Positions 7,717 through 16,792 of a stretch of DNA of 37,097 nucleotides are shown in pieces; the stretch's first letter is position 1; each line of letters opens with the position of its first letter. The stretch spans positions 1 through 37,097 of the forward strand of contig CATLVU010000013.1 in NCBI GenBank assembly GCA_950061135.1, in the 5' to 3' direction. Position numbers and translations under genes: made by a program. The notes below the pieces were generated by a model. The model worked only from the letters and a program-made list of their open reading frames with translations, ran no database searches and was not told the DNA's origin. The stretch is from an uncultured Oligoflexia bacterium. GTDB taxonomy: Bacteria > Bdellovibrionota > Bacteriovoracia > Bacteriovoracales > Bacteriovoracaceae.

Positions 7717-8903
7717 CACCAGTTATAATAAAATTGATCAATTGAGTTAAAATCTAAAATTGTAAAAATAGGACGATGGCCTGTAATAATAGCGCCTTGC
7801 TTTTCAAGGCCTAAAGCGGCAGCAGCATTCAAGGTTATGGCCGCTGTAAGTTCTGCGATGTTCATATTTAAGAGCTTCGAAGAAATTGCAGTTAATAAAG
7901 GCAAGTTATCAAAGTGACATGAGCCAGGGTTGTAGTCACTTGCGATTGCCACCTTACAGCCTGCATCGAGCATCTTTCTCGCTGGTGCGAGTGGCTTTCC
8001 AAGAAAAAGAGCTGTTCCGGGTAATAAACTTGCAACTGTATTTGAATTTGCCATTTTTTTTATATTTTTATCAGAAATACATAAAAGATGGTCAGCACTA
8101 AAGGCGCTATAGTCCACGGCAATGCTAGCACCATCATTATCATTTAATTCATCAGCGTGAATTTTAATTTTAAGCTTAAGCTCTTGTGCAGCATCAAATA
8201 AGCTTTTTGTGTCTTGTTCTGTGAAATAGTTTTGCTCGTGAAATATGTCTACAAAATCAATAATGCTTTCACTTGCAAGTTTCTGCATTAGTGGAATACA
8301 AGTATTTTTAATATAGTTTTGAGATGTATCGCCAACAGGTATTGCATGTGCAGCAAGAAATGTATTTATAATTTGGACTTTTCCACAAAAGTCTTGTTTT
8401 AGTTTGTGGATAACTCTAGAAATTAATTCTTCAGATTCAAAAGTAAGGCCGTAACCACTTTTAATTTCGATTGTTTGTACACCATGCTGATGAATTTTCT
8501 CAATACGTTTTTTACCAAGCTCGTAAAGTTCATCAAAGCTTGCATCTTTTGTGGCACTAACAGTGTTTAAAATACCACCGCCTGCAGCTGCGATTTCTTC
8601 GTAAGAAGCACCATTGAGTCTCATGGCGTATTCTTTTGATCGATCACCTGCGAATACAAGATGGGTATGTGAATCAACAATTCCAGGAAGTAGAATCTTT
8701 CCAGTAAAGTCTTCAGGTTTTAAATCTGAAAACTCACTTGGAAGGTTTGAACTAGGCCCTACCCAGAGAATTTCTTTATCATCAAAAATGATTGATGCAT
8801 TTTCAATAATAGAAAGATCTTCAGGAGCAAGATTTCTACCGTCCTTATTATGGGCATTAGTTAAGGTAATAATTTGACTAAAGTTTTTGTAATGTTTTTG
8901 CAT
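7716..8903 (-). CDS. hutI: Imidazolonepropionase
   Basis: A 395-aa amidohydrolase-superfamily enzyme that opens 4-imidazolone-5-propionate to N-formimino-L-glutamate, the third step of histidine degradation. Metal-binding SHTH lies at about residues 78-81 in LPGIVDSHTHLVFAGDR. Also present are the substrate loop AAGGGILNTV, the KSGYGL and IHADEL segments, and the C-terminal SDYNPGSC aspartate motif. Length is typical. It is separated from hutU by a small opposing ORF and a ~300-bp gap, so it is probably a separate transcript. Its tail abuts a repeated 37-bp element shared with the gap after sdaA. Confidence 0.96.
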   Translation of the reverse strand: MQKHYKNFSQIITLTNAHNKDGRNLAPEDLSIIENASIIFDDKEILWVGPSSNLPSEFSDLKPEDFTGKILLPGIVDSHTHLVFAGDRSKEYAMRLNGASYEEIAAAGGGILNTVSATKDASFDELYELGKKRIEKIHQHGVQTIEIKSGYGLTFESEELISRVIHKLKQDFCGKVQIINTFLAAHAIPVGDTSQNYIKNTCIPLMQKLASESIIDFVDIFHEQNYFTEQDTKSLFDAAQELKLKIKIHADELNDNDGASIAVDYSAFSADHLLCISDKNIKKMANSNTVASLLPGTALFLGKPLAPARKMLDAGCKVAIASDYNPGSCHFDNLPLLTAISSKLLNMNIAELTAAITLNAAAALGLEKQGAIITGHRPIFTILDFNSIDQFYYNW

Positions 8904-9210
8904 ATACGGTCAGGCTATAAATTCTCGATCATCCTGTCCAGATGAAATTGGCCTTGTCTATTTTCTCGTTCGTTCTTTAAGAGTTGAAGATAGGTTGCTG
9001 TAACAAGCTGCAATTGAATCAAAAAAAGAAATAAAGTCTTAAAATAGCATGATTAAAACAGAGTAAAATCAAGGCTAAAATTACTCGAAAAAACAGCAAC
9101 TTAAAAGGATTACAGAGTCAAAGAAAAGACATTGTATAAAGAAAAGACATTTCAAGGAAAAGCTTACAGGTGCAATGTTATTTTTTTTAGTTGTAAACTA
9201 ATATTAGATT
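8904..9210. other. 307-bp gap with a short minus-strand open frame and AT-rich upstream region
   Basis: No recognisable gene. On the minus strand a stretch of 45 codons is open from 9052 down to the TAG at 8915-8917, with a possible TTG start at 9022. Its end (LLKNERENRQGQFHLDRMIENL) looks protein-like, but there is no ATG or Shine-Dalgarno, so it may be a gene remnant ahead of hutI. The right part is A-rich and holds a 14-nt direct repeat. A small palindrome TTAGTT-GTA-AACTAA (9187-9201) lies just before the 9211 gene. No clear promoter was identified. Confidence 0.5.
9120..9151 (+). repeat. Tandem-like 14-nt direct repeat
   Basis: AAAGAAAAGACATT occurs at 9120-9133 and again at 9138-9151, an 18-nt period (less than two helical turns). 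It lies 60-90 bp upstream of the small ORF at 9211. Possibly a pair of protein-binding sites; it may also be chance in an A-rich stretch. Confidence 0.55.
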
Positions 9211-9585
9211 ATGAAAATTTTAATGTTAATTTGGGTATTATTTTTTAGCGTTAACGGGTTTTGTATCGGTGGTTCTAAGTCTGTGAGCGAAATAGATAAT
9301 ATTTATCAGTATAATGAAACTGTTTATGACACATCTTTTTTAACGTTTGAAATTAGTGAGCATCTTCTGGCAACAAGAAATCAAATTATCGTTTACTATA
9401 AAGGTAAGGTTGTTGGAGTTTTTCAACCACAAGCTTTTTTGAATAGGAGATATGATAAATCACGAGAGTTAATTTCTGAATTAGAAGGAAGATTTATCTC
9501 TTCAAAGTATGTATTGATTGAAACAAAAGAGGTTCAAGGTCAAAAACATAAAAGCATAAAAAAGTTTAGAGCGTTTAACTTATAA
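9211..9585 (+). CDS. Small secreted protein of unknown function
   Basis: A 124-aa ORF with a hydrophobic N-terminus ([18 protein letters not shown]) that fits a signal peptide; the Cys is not in a good lipobox. The mature part has beta-like stretches ([28 protein letters not shown]) and a basic C-terminus. I do not recognise it. No Shine-Dalgarno precedes the ATG. It stands alone between hutI and hutU on the opposite strand, overlapping the hutU end by 6 bp. Confidence 0.6.
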   Translation: MKILMLIWVLFFSVNGFCIGGSKSVSEIDNIYQYNETVYDTSFLTFEISEHLLATRNQIIVYYKGKVVGVFQPQAFLNRRYDKSRELISELEGRFISSKYVLIETKEVQGQKHKSIKKFRAFNL

Positions 9586-11235
9586 GCTTGGAAATTTAAT
9601 TTTAGTTTCCGTCTTTTTAGCAATGTCCAAAGAAATTTCATAACCAGCATCTGCGTGTCTTACAATTCCCATTCCTGAATCAGAATTTAAAACTCTTGAA
9701 AGCCTAGTGTCCATCTCTGTGGTGCCGTCGCAAACGATTACCATTCCTGAGTGTTGTGAATAACCCATTCCAACACCGCCACCGTGATGAAGAGAAATCC
9801 AACTGGCGCCATTATTAATATTGATCATTGCATTTAAAAGCGGCCAATCACTAACTGCGTCTGTTCCGTCTTTCATACCTTCAGTTTCTCTATTTGGTGA
9901 AGCAACAGAACCGCAATCAAGGTGGTCACGACCTATAACAATTGGGGCTTTAACTTTACCTTCTTTTACAAGATGATTAAATAAAAGTGCCGCTTTCTCT
10001 CGATCACCATATTTAAGCCAGCAAATTCTAGATGGAAGCCCTTGAAAACTAATCATTTCTTTGGCCTTGTCTAGCCAGTTATGTAATAGGGTGTTCTCTG
10101 GAAATAATTCTTTTAAAGCTTGGTCAGTTGTATAAATATCTTCAGGGTCTCCTGAAAGTGCTACCCATCTAAAAGGCCCAGAGCCTTCACAGAAAAGAGG
10201 TCTTATATAGGCTGGAACAAAACCTGGAAAATCAAACGCATTTTCAAGGCCTGCAATTTTAGCACCTTCTCTTAAATTATTTCCATAATCAAAAACAAAT
10301 GAGCCTTTAGCTTGAAATGCCAACATAAGCTCAACATGTTTTCTCATGGTTGCAATTGATAATGATTCATATTTTTTAGGATCATCGAGACGAAGTTTAG
10401 AAGCAGCATCTAAACTCATATCCATCGGAACATATCCATTTATCGGATCATGTGCAGATGTCTGATCTGTTACTAAGTCAGGAACAATACCTTGATCAAG
10501 AACAAACTGATAAAAATCTGTAGCATTACCTACTACGCAAATAGATACTGCTTCATTTTTCTTTTGGGCTTCGAGTGCTTTTTCAAGGGCCTCTTCATAT
10601 GTTTGGCATAATATATCTACATATTTAGTTGTAAGTCTTTTTTGAATTCTGCTTTCATCAACATCACATCCTATAAAAACACCTTCTGCCATTTTTACTG
10701 CCAGTGGTTGAGCACCACCCATTCCGCCGATACCAGCAGAAAGAACGAGTCGCCCCTTTAAGTTATCAGCGTTCCAATGTTTTTTTGCTGCCGCCATAAA
10801 GGTTTCATAAGTTCCTTGAAGTATTCCTTGTGAGCCAATATAGATCCAAGAACCAGCAGTCATTTGGCCATACATAATCTTATCTTCTTCTTTTAATTTA
10901 TTAAAATGATCCCATGTCGCCCAATTAGGAACCAAATTAGAGTTTGCGATTAAAACTCGTGGACCTTGAGGGTTACTTGGAAAAACTGCAACAGGCTTTC
11001 CTGACTGAACAATCAAAGTTTCATCATTTTCAAGGTTTTTTAAAGTTGAAATTAAATCATTAAGAGCTTTATGGTTTCTAGCTGCTTGTCCATTACCACC
11101 GTAAACAATTAAATTGTCTCGGTCTTCAGCTACTTCAGGATGAAGATTGTTTAACATACATCTAAGCGCTGCTTCTTGGTGCCAGCCCTTACAAGTTAAT
11201 TCGCTTCCTGTTGGGGGTAATGGTATTTGATTCAT
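9580..11235 (-). CDS. hutU: Urocanate hydratase (urocanase)
   Basis: A 551-aa enzyme that adds water to urocanate, giving imidazolone propionate, with tightly bound NAD+ as electrophile. The N-terminus [15 protein letters not shown] followed by [10 protein letters not shown] is diagnostic. The central Rossmann segment ([16 protein letters not shown]), the [11 protein letters not shown] segment with the conserved active-site Cys, and the C-terminal [16 protein letters not shown] are intact. Length is typical. It is translated from an ATG with a GGAG ribosome site, 3 nt after hutH. It is the last gene of the long minus-strand run. Confidence 0.97.
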   Translation of the reverse strand: MNQIPLPPTGSELTCKGWHQEAALRCMLNNLHPEVAEDRDNLIVYGGNGQAARNHKALNDLISTLKNLENDETLIVQSGKPVAVFPSNPQGPRVLIANSNLVPNWATWDHFNKLKEEDKIMYGQMTAGSWIYIGSQGILQGTYETFMAAAKKHWNADNLKGRLVLSAGIGGMGGAQPLAVKMAEGVFIGCDVDESRIQKRLTTKYVDILCQTYEEALEKALEAQKKNEAVSICVVGNATDFYQFVLDQGIVPDLVTDQTSAHDPINGYVPMDMSLDAASKLRLDDPKKYESLSIATMRKHVELMLAFQAKGSFVFDYGNNLREGAKIAGLENAFDFPGFVPAYIRPLFCEGSGPFRWVALSGDPEDIYTTDQALKELFPENTLLHNWLDKAKEMISFQGLPSRICWLKYGDREKAALLFNHLVKEGKVKAPIVIGRDHLDCGSVASPNRETEGMKDGTDAVSDWPLLNAMININNGASWISLHHGGGVGMGYSQHSGMVIVCDGTTEMDTRLSRVLNSDSGMGIVRHADAGYEISLDIAKKTETKIKFPSL

Positions 11236-11238
11236 TTT

Positions 11239-12780
11239 TTACTCCAATGCTCCAATTTCTTTTTCTACTGTGTCCAAGATTGAAAAGTCACTAATCATAT
11301 CTGTGATTGCTTTGATATCTTGATGAAGAGTTCTATCTTCAGTTATAGGCTCGACTCTTGTTCTAATAAGATCAATGACGGCCTCGATTGCTTTGTTTGA
11401 TTTTAAAGGTCTTAATAAATAAATTGCTTGGGAGTTACATAAAAACTCAATCGCAAGACATCTTTTGGTATTTCTTATGACATCTAATAATTTTCTCCCA
11501 CTGGTAACACCCATGGAGACATGATCTTCTTTATCTGTTGATGTTGGTATTGAATCTACTGAAGCTGGATGGCATAAGTATTTATTCTCTGATGCAAGAG
11601 CGGCCATTGTTACATGGGCAATCATAAGTCCTGAGTTTAGTCCTGATTCTTTTGTTAGAAAAGCAGGCAGATCAGAGAAAGTAGGGTTCATCATTTTTTC
11701 AACACGTCTTTCAGAAATATTGGCAAGCTCTGAAACACCAATTGCAAGGTAGTCCATACACATGGCAAGGGCCTCTCCGTGGAAGTTCCCACCTGAAACA
11801 ACTTTGTCTTTATCAACAAAAATAAGAGGGTTATCAGTGACTGAATTGATTTCAATTGAAAGAACACTTTCTGCATGATCGAGTGTTTGTCTGATGGCAC
11901 CGTGAACTTGTGGTACACATCGAAGAGAATAGGGGTCTTGAACCTTTCCACAATCAATATGAGAATCTGCAATTTCACTTTCAAAACTTAAAATTTTTGT
12001 AAGATTATTACTAACCTTTATTTGTCCTGGTAAAGGTTTGAGAGACGAGATATCTGGATCATAGGCACGCTTAGTTCCTCTAACTGCTTCTAGAGTTGTC
12101 GCGCAGGCAATGTCACCGATTTTAATCATTCTTTTGGCTTCATAAAGGGCAAGAGAGCCTAGCGCCGCCATCACTGCTGTACCATTAATAAGTGCAAGTC
12201 CATCTTTTGCTTTAAGAGAAACAGGCTGTCTTTTTATATCTAAAATAGCATCTAGGGATTGAATCTTTCTTCCTTGATAAAGAACTTCACCTTCTCCAAT
12301 TAAGCATAGTGCTATATGTGACAAGGGAGCAAGATCTCCTGATGCACCAACAGAACCTTTTTCCGGAACCAATGGAATAATATCGTTGTTAATAAAGGCT
12401 AAAAGTAAATCGATGCACTCTGGACTCACTCCTGAATAGCCTGAAGCGAGACAGTTTGCTCGAAGTAACATGATTGCTCTGGTTACGATGGGAGGAAAGA
12501 ACTCACCAACGCCTGTACAATGAGATCGAATTAGATTGTATTGAAGTCTTGCTAAGTCTTTTTTTTCTATGTGCTTGTCAGACAAAGCACCAAAGCCGGT
12601 ATTGATACCGTAAACAGGCTTTCCTTCTTCAACAATTTTGTCTACGTATTCTCTTGCTTTTAAAATCTTGCCCTGGGATTGCTCAGATACAGAAACTTTA
12701 ATAGTTTCTTTGTTTCCGCTCGCTATTTCATATAGCTCGTCAATTGTTAGGCCATTTCCATCAATAATAATTTCTTTCAT
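11239..12780 (-). CDS. hutH: Histidine ammonia-lyase
   Basis: A 513-aa enzyme that deaminates L-histidine to trans-urocanate, the first step of the hut pathway. The Ala-Ser-Gly triad that cyclises to the MIO cofactor is at about 146-148 in GSVGASGDLAPLSH. YGINTGFG, QVHGAIRQ, SVTDNPL and SGGNFHGEALAM are also present, and length is typical. It sits 3 nt after rpe and 3 nt before hutU, with no room for a promoter in either gap. Expression therefore probably comes from upstream or from a promoter inside rpe. No hutC-type repressor is in the window. Confidence 0.97.
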   Translation of the reverse strand: MKEIIIDGNGLTIDELYEIASGNKETIKVSVSEQSQGKILKAREYVDKIVEEGKPVYGINTGFGALSDKHIEKKDLARLQYNLIRSHCTGVGEFFPPIVTRAIMLLRANCLASGYSGVSPECIDLLLAFINNDIIPLVPEKGSVGASGDLAPLSHIALCLIGEGEVLYQGRKIQSLDAILDIKRQPVSLKAKDGLALINGTAVMAALGSLALYEAKRMIKIGDIACATTLEAVRGTKRAYDPDISSLKPLPGQIKVSNNLTKILSFESEIADSHIDCGKVQDPYSLRCVPQVHGAIRQTLDHAESVLSIEINSVTDNPLIFVDKDKVVSGGNFHGEALAMCMDYLAIGVSELANISERRVEKMMNPTFSDLPAFLTKESGLNSGLMIAHVTMAALASENKYLCHPASVDSIPTSTDKEDHVSMGVTSGRKLLDVIRNTKRCLAIEFLCNSQAIYLLRPLKSNKAIEAVIDLIRTRVEPITEDRTLHQDIKAITDMISDFSILDTVEKEIGALE

Positions 12781-12783
12781 TTG

Positions 12784-13434
12784 CTATCTCAGTTTTTGAA
12801 TTTGAGCACTATACTTATCAGAGCTTTCACCAAAAATAAATGATCCTGCGACGAGATTATTAGCTCCGGCGCCGCGAAGCGTCTGAGCAGTTTGTTGATT
12901 AACGCCTCCATCAACTTGGATTTGAAACTTTAATCCTTTCTTCGATCTAATATCAGCAAGTTGCTTGACCTTATCGACTGATCCTTCAATAAATTTTTGG
13001 CCCCCAAAGCCTGGATTTACACTCATAATTAAAATGAGATCAATCTTTTCTAGTAGATAAGTTGGAATAACCTCTACAGGAGTTGAAGGATTTAAAGATA
13101 TACCACAGCTATCAAAATTATTTTTAACTTTTGAAATAAGACTGTCGTGATGAGTGACAGCTTCCCAATGAAAAGTGAAATTATGGGTACCAATATTTTT
13201 GAAAGGTTCGATAAAGTCTTCTGGATTTCTCACCATGAAATGTGCGTCCAAAGGATGATTGGTATATTTTTTTATATTCTTAAGTACAGTAGCACCAAAA
13301 GTAAGGTTAGGAACAAAATGGCCATCCATTACATCAAGATGAATCCATAAATTACTTTCATTATCAAAGTTTTTTAACTCTGGGCCAAGATTCATAAAGT
13401 CTGCTGATAAAATACTTGGTGCAATTATGGTCAT
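12784..13434 (-). CDS. rpe: Ribulose-phosphate 3-epimerase
   Basis: A 216-aa TIM-barrel enzyme interconverting ribulose-5-phosphate and xylulose-5-phosphate in the pentose phosphate pathway. The starting motif APSILSADF, the metal-binding HLDVMDGHFVPNLTFG, DAHFMV, the SVNPGFGGQ loop and the C-terminal VDGGVNQQT phosphate site are all intact. The ATG is preceded by AGGAG at good spacing, 2 nt after fmt. Its position between fmt and hutH is unusual. Confidence 0.96.
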   Translation of the reverse strand: MTIIAPSILSADFMNLGPELKNFDNESNLWIHLDVMDGHFVPNLTFGATVLKNIKKYTNHPLDAHFMVRNPEDFIEPFKNIGTHNFTFHWEAVTHHDSLISKVKNNFDSCGISLNPSTPVEVIPTYLLEKIDLILIMSVNPGFGGQKFIEGSVDKVKQLADIRSKKGLKFQIQVDGGVNQQTAQTLRGAGANNLVAGSFIFGESSDKYSAQIQKLR

Positions 13435-13436
13435 TT

Positions 13437-14372
13437 TTATTCTCCTAAAGAAGGTTCTTCTTTAAAGCCATTAATAAGATCGGAATCAGAGCAGGCCTTC
13501 TTACCTTCTAATTGAATATAGGAAAGTCTTAAGCTTCCGTCCTGACAACCAACAATAATATTGTTTTTATGAAACTTTATCTCGCCAGGCCCTGCAGATA
13601 CCTCACTTTTGTCTAATTCTAAAATCTTAAGTCGTTTTTTATTTAAGCTACAATAAATACCAGGCCATGGAGTGAAAGCTCTTTTCTTGTTAATTATTTG
13701 TGCGCGAGTGCTTTGTTTAAATTTAATATGGCCATCTTCTCTTTGAAGAGTAGGTGCAAAACTCACTAATGATTCATCTTGTTTTGTAAAAGTAAGGTCG
13801 TTAGAAAGTACCATCGTTACAAAGCGATTCAACGAAAGAGCGGCTTGGAATTTTAATCTTGTAAATAATTGGCCACCTGTTTCTGTTGGAGAAATGGTAA
13901 CTTTATCACTTAGCACCAAATCACCAGCATCCATTTTTTTTACCATTTTTTGAATAGAGACACCTGTGATTTCATCATCGTTTAAAAGAGCATATTGAAT
14001 AGGCGCAGCTCCTCTATATTTTGGCAAAAGTGAAGTATGTATATTAAAGCAACCATGAGCGGGAAGATTCAAAACTTTCGATCCAAGAAATTGAGCAAAT
14101 GCTAAAACGACAATACAATCAATCTTGGAAGTTTCCAGCTCTTGAAGATAATCATCTTCTTTGTTTATATTTTCAGTTTGAATAAGTTTTAGTTTGTTCT
14201 GTTTTGCGAACTCGGCAACAGGAGGACTTGCTAATTTTCCACCTCTTCCTGCTTTTCTATCAGGCATTGTAACTACCGAATGAAGATTAACTAGTGGGTG
14301 TTGAAATAATATTTCAAGAGCGGGAACTGAAAAATCAGGCGTTCCCATAAAAACGACATTAAGCTTTTTCAT
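13437..14372 (-). CDS. fmt: Methionyl-tRNA formyltransferase
   Basis: A 311-aa enzyme that formylates initiator Met-tRNA using 10-formyl-THF. The N-terminus VFMGTPDFSVPALE, the catalytic Asn-His region FNIHTSLLPKYRGAAPIQ (usually NIHASLLP), the GVSIQKMVKKMDAGD loop with the conserved Asp, and the C-terminal OB domain (RAFTPWPGIYC) are visible. It lies 3 nt downstream of def, the classical def-fmt pair. Length is normal. Confidence 0.96.
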   Translation of the reverse strand: MKKLNVVFMGTPDFSVPALEILFQHPLVNLHSVVTMPDRKAGRGGKLASPPVAEFAKQNKLKLIQTENINKEDDYLQELETSKIDCIVVLAFAQFLGSKVLNLPAHGCFNIHTSLLPKYRGAAPIQYALLNDDEITGVSIQKMVKKMDAGDLVLSDKVTISPTETGGQLFTRLKFQAALSLNRFVTMVLSNDLTFTKQDESLVSFAPTLQREDGHIKFKQSTRAQIINKKRAFTPWPGIYCSLNKKRLKILELDKSEVSAGPGEIKFHKNNIIVGCQDGSLRLSYIQLEGKKACSDSDLINGFKEEPSLGE

Positions 14373-14375
14373 GAA

Positions 14376-14945
14376 TTATCTCTTTGCTTTAAGTAGCTTC
14401 TTTTTGAAAAAATTTCTTTTCAGTGAACTAAGTCTATCAATAAAAACAATTCCATCTAGGTGATCATTTTCGTGCTGAATGCAAATACTTAAAAGTTCAT
14501 TCGCTGATATTTCGCAATCCTCGCCGTCAGTGTTTTTATAGCTAACAACAATTTCTTCGAATCTTTTTACGTCTTCAAAAATACCAGGCAGGGATAAACA
14601 TCCTTCTTGATATGTAGTTTCTCCAACCTTTTCTTTAATTACAGGATTGATAAAAACACGAGGGTTTAAATTATCAAAAACTACTTCGTCCGATTCTTCA
14701 TCTTTGTATTCGCGAGTATAATCTGTGTCGATTACAAAAACTCTTTTTGATAATCCAATTTGAGGAGCTGCAAGGCCGATTCCAGGGGCCTGATACATGG
14801 TATAAAGCATATTTTTACAAAGAAGTTTTAGTTCTTCATCAAAAACAGTTACTTCCTGTGCCACCTTGGTTAGAACCGGTTCAGGATAAGTGTAAATTTG
14901 TAGTCTTTCGCCTTCTAGGACGTAATTTTGAGTAACAGCTTCCAT
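14376..14945 (-). CDS. def: Peptide deformylase
   Basis: A 189-aa metalloprotease that removes the N-formyl group from nascent proteins. All three motifs are present: GIGLAAPQIG (55-64), EGCLSLPG (114-121, metal Cys) and HENDH (158-162, metal His pair and catalytic Glu). A short acidic insertion (KDEESDEVV) sits between motifs 1 and 2. It starts 24 nt after the LptF/G permease and leads into fmt. Confidence 0.96.
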   Translation of the reverse strand: MEAVTQNYVLEGERLQIYTYPEPVLTKVAQEVTVFDEELKLLCKNMLYTMYQAPGIGLAAPQIGLSKRVFVIDTDYTREYKDEESDEVVFDNLNPRVFINPVIKEKVGETTYQEGCLSLPGIFEDVKRFEEIVVSYKNTDGEDCEISANELLSICIQHENDHLDGIVFIDRLSSLKRNFFKKKLLKAKR

Positions 14946-14969
14946 AGCTCATATATAGCATGATTTTAG

Positions 14970-16067
14970 TCAGTTAGAAAGCTTCTTATTTTTACGATAA
15001 AGATAGAATACATAAAAAAGCACAAGTATTGGAGCAGACATGGTGGCCATAAGAGGAGGTATTTTATTTGAGTTACCCAAAGATTGTGCACCAGATTGTA
15101 AAACCCAAAAACAGATAGTGAAAACGAGGGTGATGACGATATTAATTCCCATACTTTGAGATCGTCTATTGGGTTTAAAAATTCCAGCGACAGGAAATAA
15201 CCCAAAAGAAATACAAGCAAGCGCAAGGCTTAACTTATCTAGGAATAAAATCTCGTATTCTGTAGAGTTAATATCACTTTTTTTAAGTTTTTGAACAAAT
15301 GAATAAAGAGACCCAATATAAAGAGTAGTGATATCAGATTTAAATTGTTGAAAATCTTCTGGCACTTCACTTAACTCTACAATCAGTTTTTCACCGATAT
15401 TAATTACAGGAAAGTTTTTGTCATCAAGAGAGTTGTATTCCATGGCCATAAAAAAATTCCACAGGCCATTTTGTAAATAAGTCGCATGCTTCGCAGTAAT
15501 ATAGCGATAAAGCTTATTGTCTTCGTTGTAAAAATATAATGAGATATCTCTAATCTGATTTCTTTTTTCATCAAAAAAATTAAATGAGGCAAAGTACCGA
15601 GGAGATTTATACCAGTTAAGACCAGCATCGCCGGTTTTACTTCTGGCTAAATAACGGCTTTCGTTTTTTCTACTTTTTTCAAATTCTTGTCTTTTTATTT
15701 TATTGGCAAGTGGTTGGAGATATCCAAGATTTATATATTGTATGGATGCAATAAAAAGAGAGGAGAAAAAAATTATTGAATAAATTTTCAAAGATGAATA
15801 TCCACCAGCAAGTAGACCCATTAACTCACTATGAGCTTTAAGGCGATTAAAGGCGAAAAGACTTGCAAGTAGGGTGCAGACTGGAAGCATTTTTCCTGCA
15901 AGCTCTGGAAGCTTAAGAAGGTATTGCAGAAAAATGGTCCGCATATCATAGTTTCTCATGAAACCATTAATAATATCTCCGATCGTTACAAGTAAAAAAA
16001 GAATGATTAAGGCACCTACTAATGACTTAAACCACTCCTTTAAAATAAGCCTTGATAAAAGATACAA
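14970..16067 (-). CDS. LptF/LptG family permease
   Basis: A 365-aa inner-membrane protein of the YjgP/YjgQ family, the membrane half of the LptB2FG ABC exporter that drives LPS toward the outer membrane. It has three N-terminal membrane helices (about 13-35, 50-70 with LPELAGKMLPVCTLLASL, and 96-118), a long periplasmic beta-jellyroll-like region (~125-270), and three C-terminal helices. The family loop FNRLKAHSEL is clear. Which of LptF or LptG it is cannot be decided; the usual partner gene is not adjacent. Its ATG abuts the stop of the CFI-box gene. Confidence 0.88.
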   Translation of the reverse strand: MYLLSRLILKEWFKSLVGALIILFLLVTIGDIINGFMRNYDMRTIFLQYLLKLPELAGKMLPVCTLLASLFAFNRLKAHSELMGLLAGGYSSLKIYSIIFFSSLFIASIQYINLGYLQPLANKIKRQEFEKSRKNESRYLARSKTGDAGLNWYKSPRYFASFNFFDEKRNQIRDISLYFYNEDNKLYRYITAKHATYLQNGLWNFFMAMEYNSLDDKNFPVINIGEKLIVELSEVPEDFQQFKSDITTLYIGSLYSFVQKLKKSDINSTEYEILFLDKLSLALACISFGLFPVAGIFKPNRRSQSMGINIVITLVFTICFWVLQSGAQSLGNSNKIPPLMATMSAPILVLFYVFYLYRKNKKLSN

Positions 16068-16790
16068 TTATTTTTCTCCTTTAATAAAAAAAGATAAAAA
16101 ATAAAGAATAGGTTTTACAACTCCAGCGAGAAATAAACCGGTTATTTGGTTTTTTTGCGAATGAAGAATAATTTTTGGTGAAACTTGATAGTAGAGCCTA
16201 ATGAAAGAGATACCTAATTTAAATTCTCCAAGATTTTTTTTAAAAATTCTTAACTTGGTTACAACTGGATGCTCTTCGTTTAATAAGTAGGTTGCAATAT
16301 AACATTTTTTGGATTGTACATAAATTTGTCGATGAGCTTCTTGCATAGCTTCAATCCCACTGGGATTCTTTATTTTTGATTTATTTATATACTTACGAAG
16401 AGTTTCAGCATTCAAAACTTGATAGGGTTGATTGATTGTAAATGCAACAAATTGATTCAATGCCTTTTGGTAATTTTCTGATAGCTTGGGAGTTAGGTGA
16501 TTGATTTTAACAAGGTCCCAATAAACTTGGCTTATCAAAAACATTTCGCGCATTTGCTTTTGTGAATCAAACATTGAAGTTGTAATTTTAAAGATATTTT
16601 CTACTTCATTATAATCGGCATAGATTCCTAAATACTGATGATACTTAGAGGCAGCGAGAACATATTCTTTTTTTAAAAATGCTTCACGTCCTTCCTTGGC
16701 GATGGTGATTCTAATATCAAAAAGATGCTTAATCTTTTTAAGCCTTTTTGTTTTTTCTTCATCTGTTTCTTTAAAATCTTGTATATTCAT
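16068..16790 (-). CDS. CFI-box-like domain protein
   Basis: A 240-aa protein without signal peptide. Residues ~1-160 look alpha-helical and TPR-like (EGREAFLKKEYVLAASKYHQYLG shortened: EYVLAASKYHQYL). The C-terminal part has CYIATYLLNEEHP followed by LRIFKKNLGE and FIRLYYQVSP, which matches the CFI-box pattern (CFIATAAYG...LR.FRD...YY..SP) often found at protein C-termini in Delta-like proteobacteria. It ends in a hydrophobic stretch plus basic tail (FLAGVVKPILYFLSFFIKGEK). The function of the box is not known to me. It lies 2 nt after the barrel gene and abuts the LptF/G permease gene. Confidence 0.7.
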   Translation of the reverse strand: MNIQDFKETDEEKTKRLKKIKHLFDIRITIAKEGREAFLKKEYVLAASKYHQYLGIYADYNEVENIFKITTSMFDSQKQMREMFLISQVYWDLVKINHLTPKLSENYQKALNQFVAFTINQPYQVLNAETLRKYINKSKIKNPSGIEAMQEAHRQIYVQSKKCYIATYLLNEEHPVVTKLRIFKKNLGEFKLGISFIRLYYQVSPKIILHSQKNQITGLFLAGVVKPILYFLSFFIKGEK

Positions 16791-16792
16791 AG

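Noticed and set aside
7732-7743. Perfect palindrome AATTGATCAATT
   Set aside because: It is inside hutI coding sequence and short and AT-rich; no second copy or position that suggests a function.
11691-11984. 97-aa ORF inside hutH on the same strand
   Set aside because: Alternative frame of a fully conserved hutH; the same holds for the other short ORFs inside glpK, fmt, lptF/G, prs, pth and sdaA.
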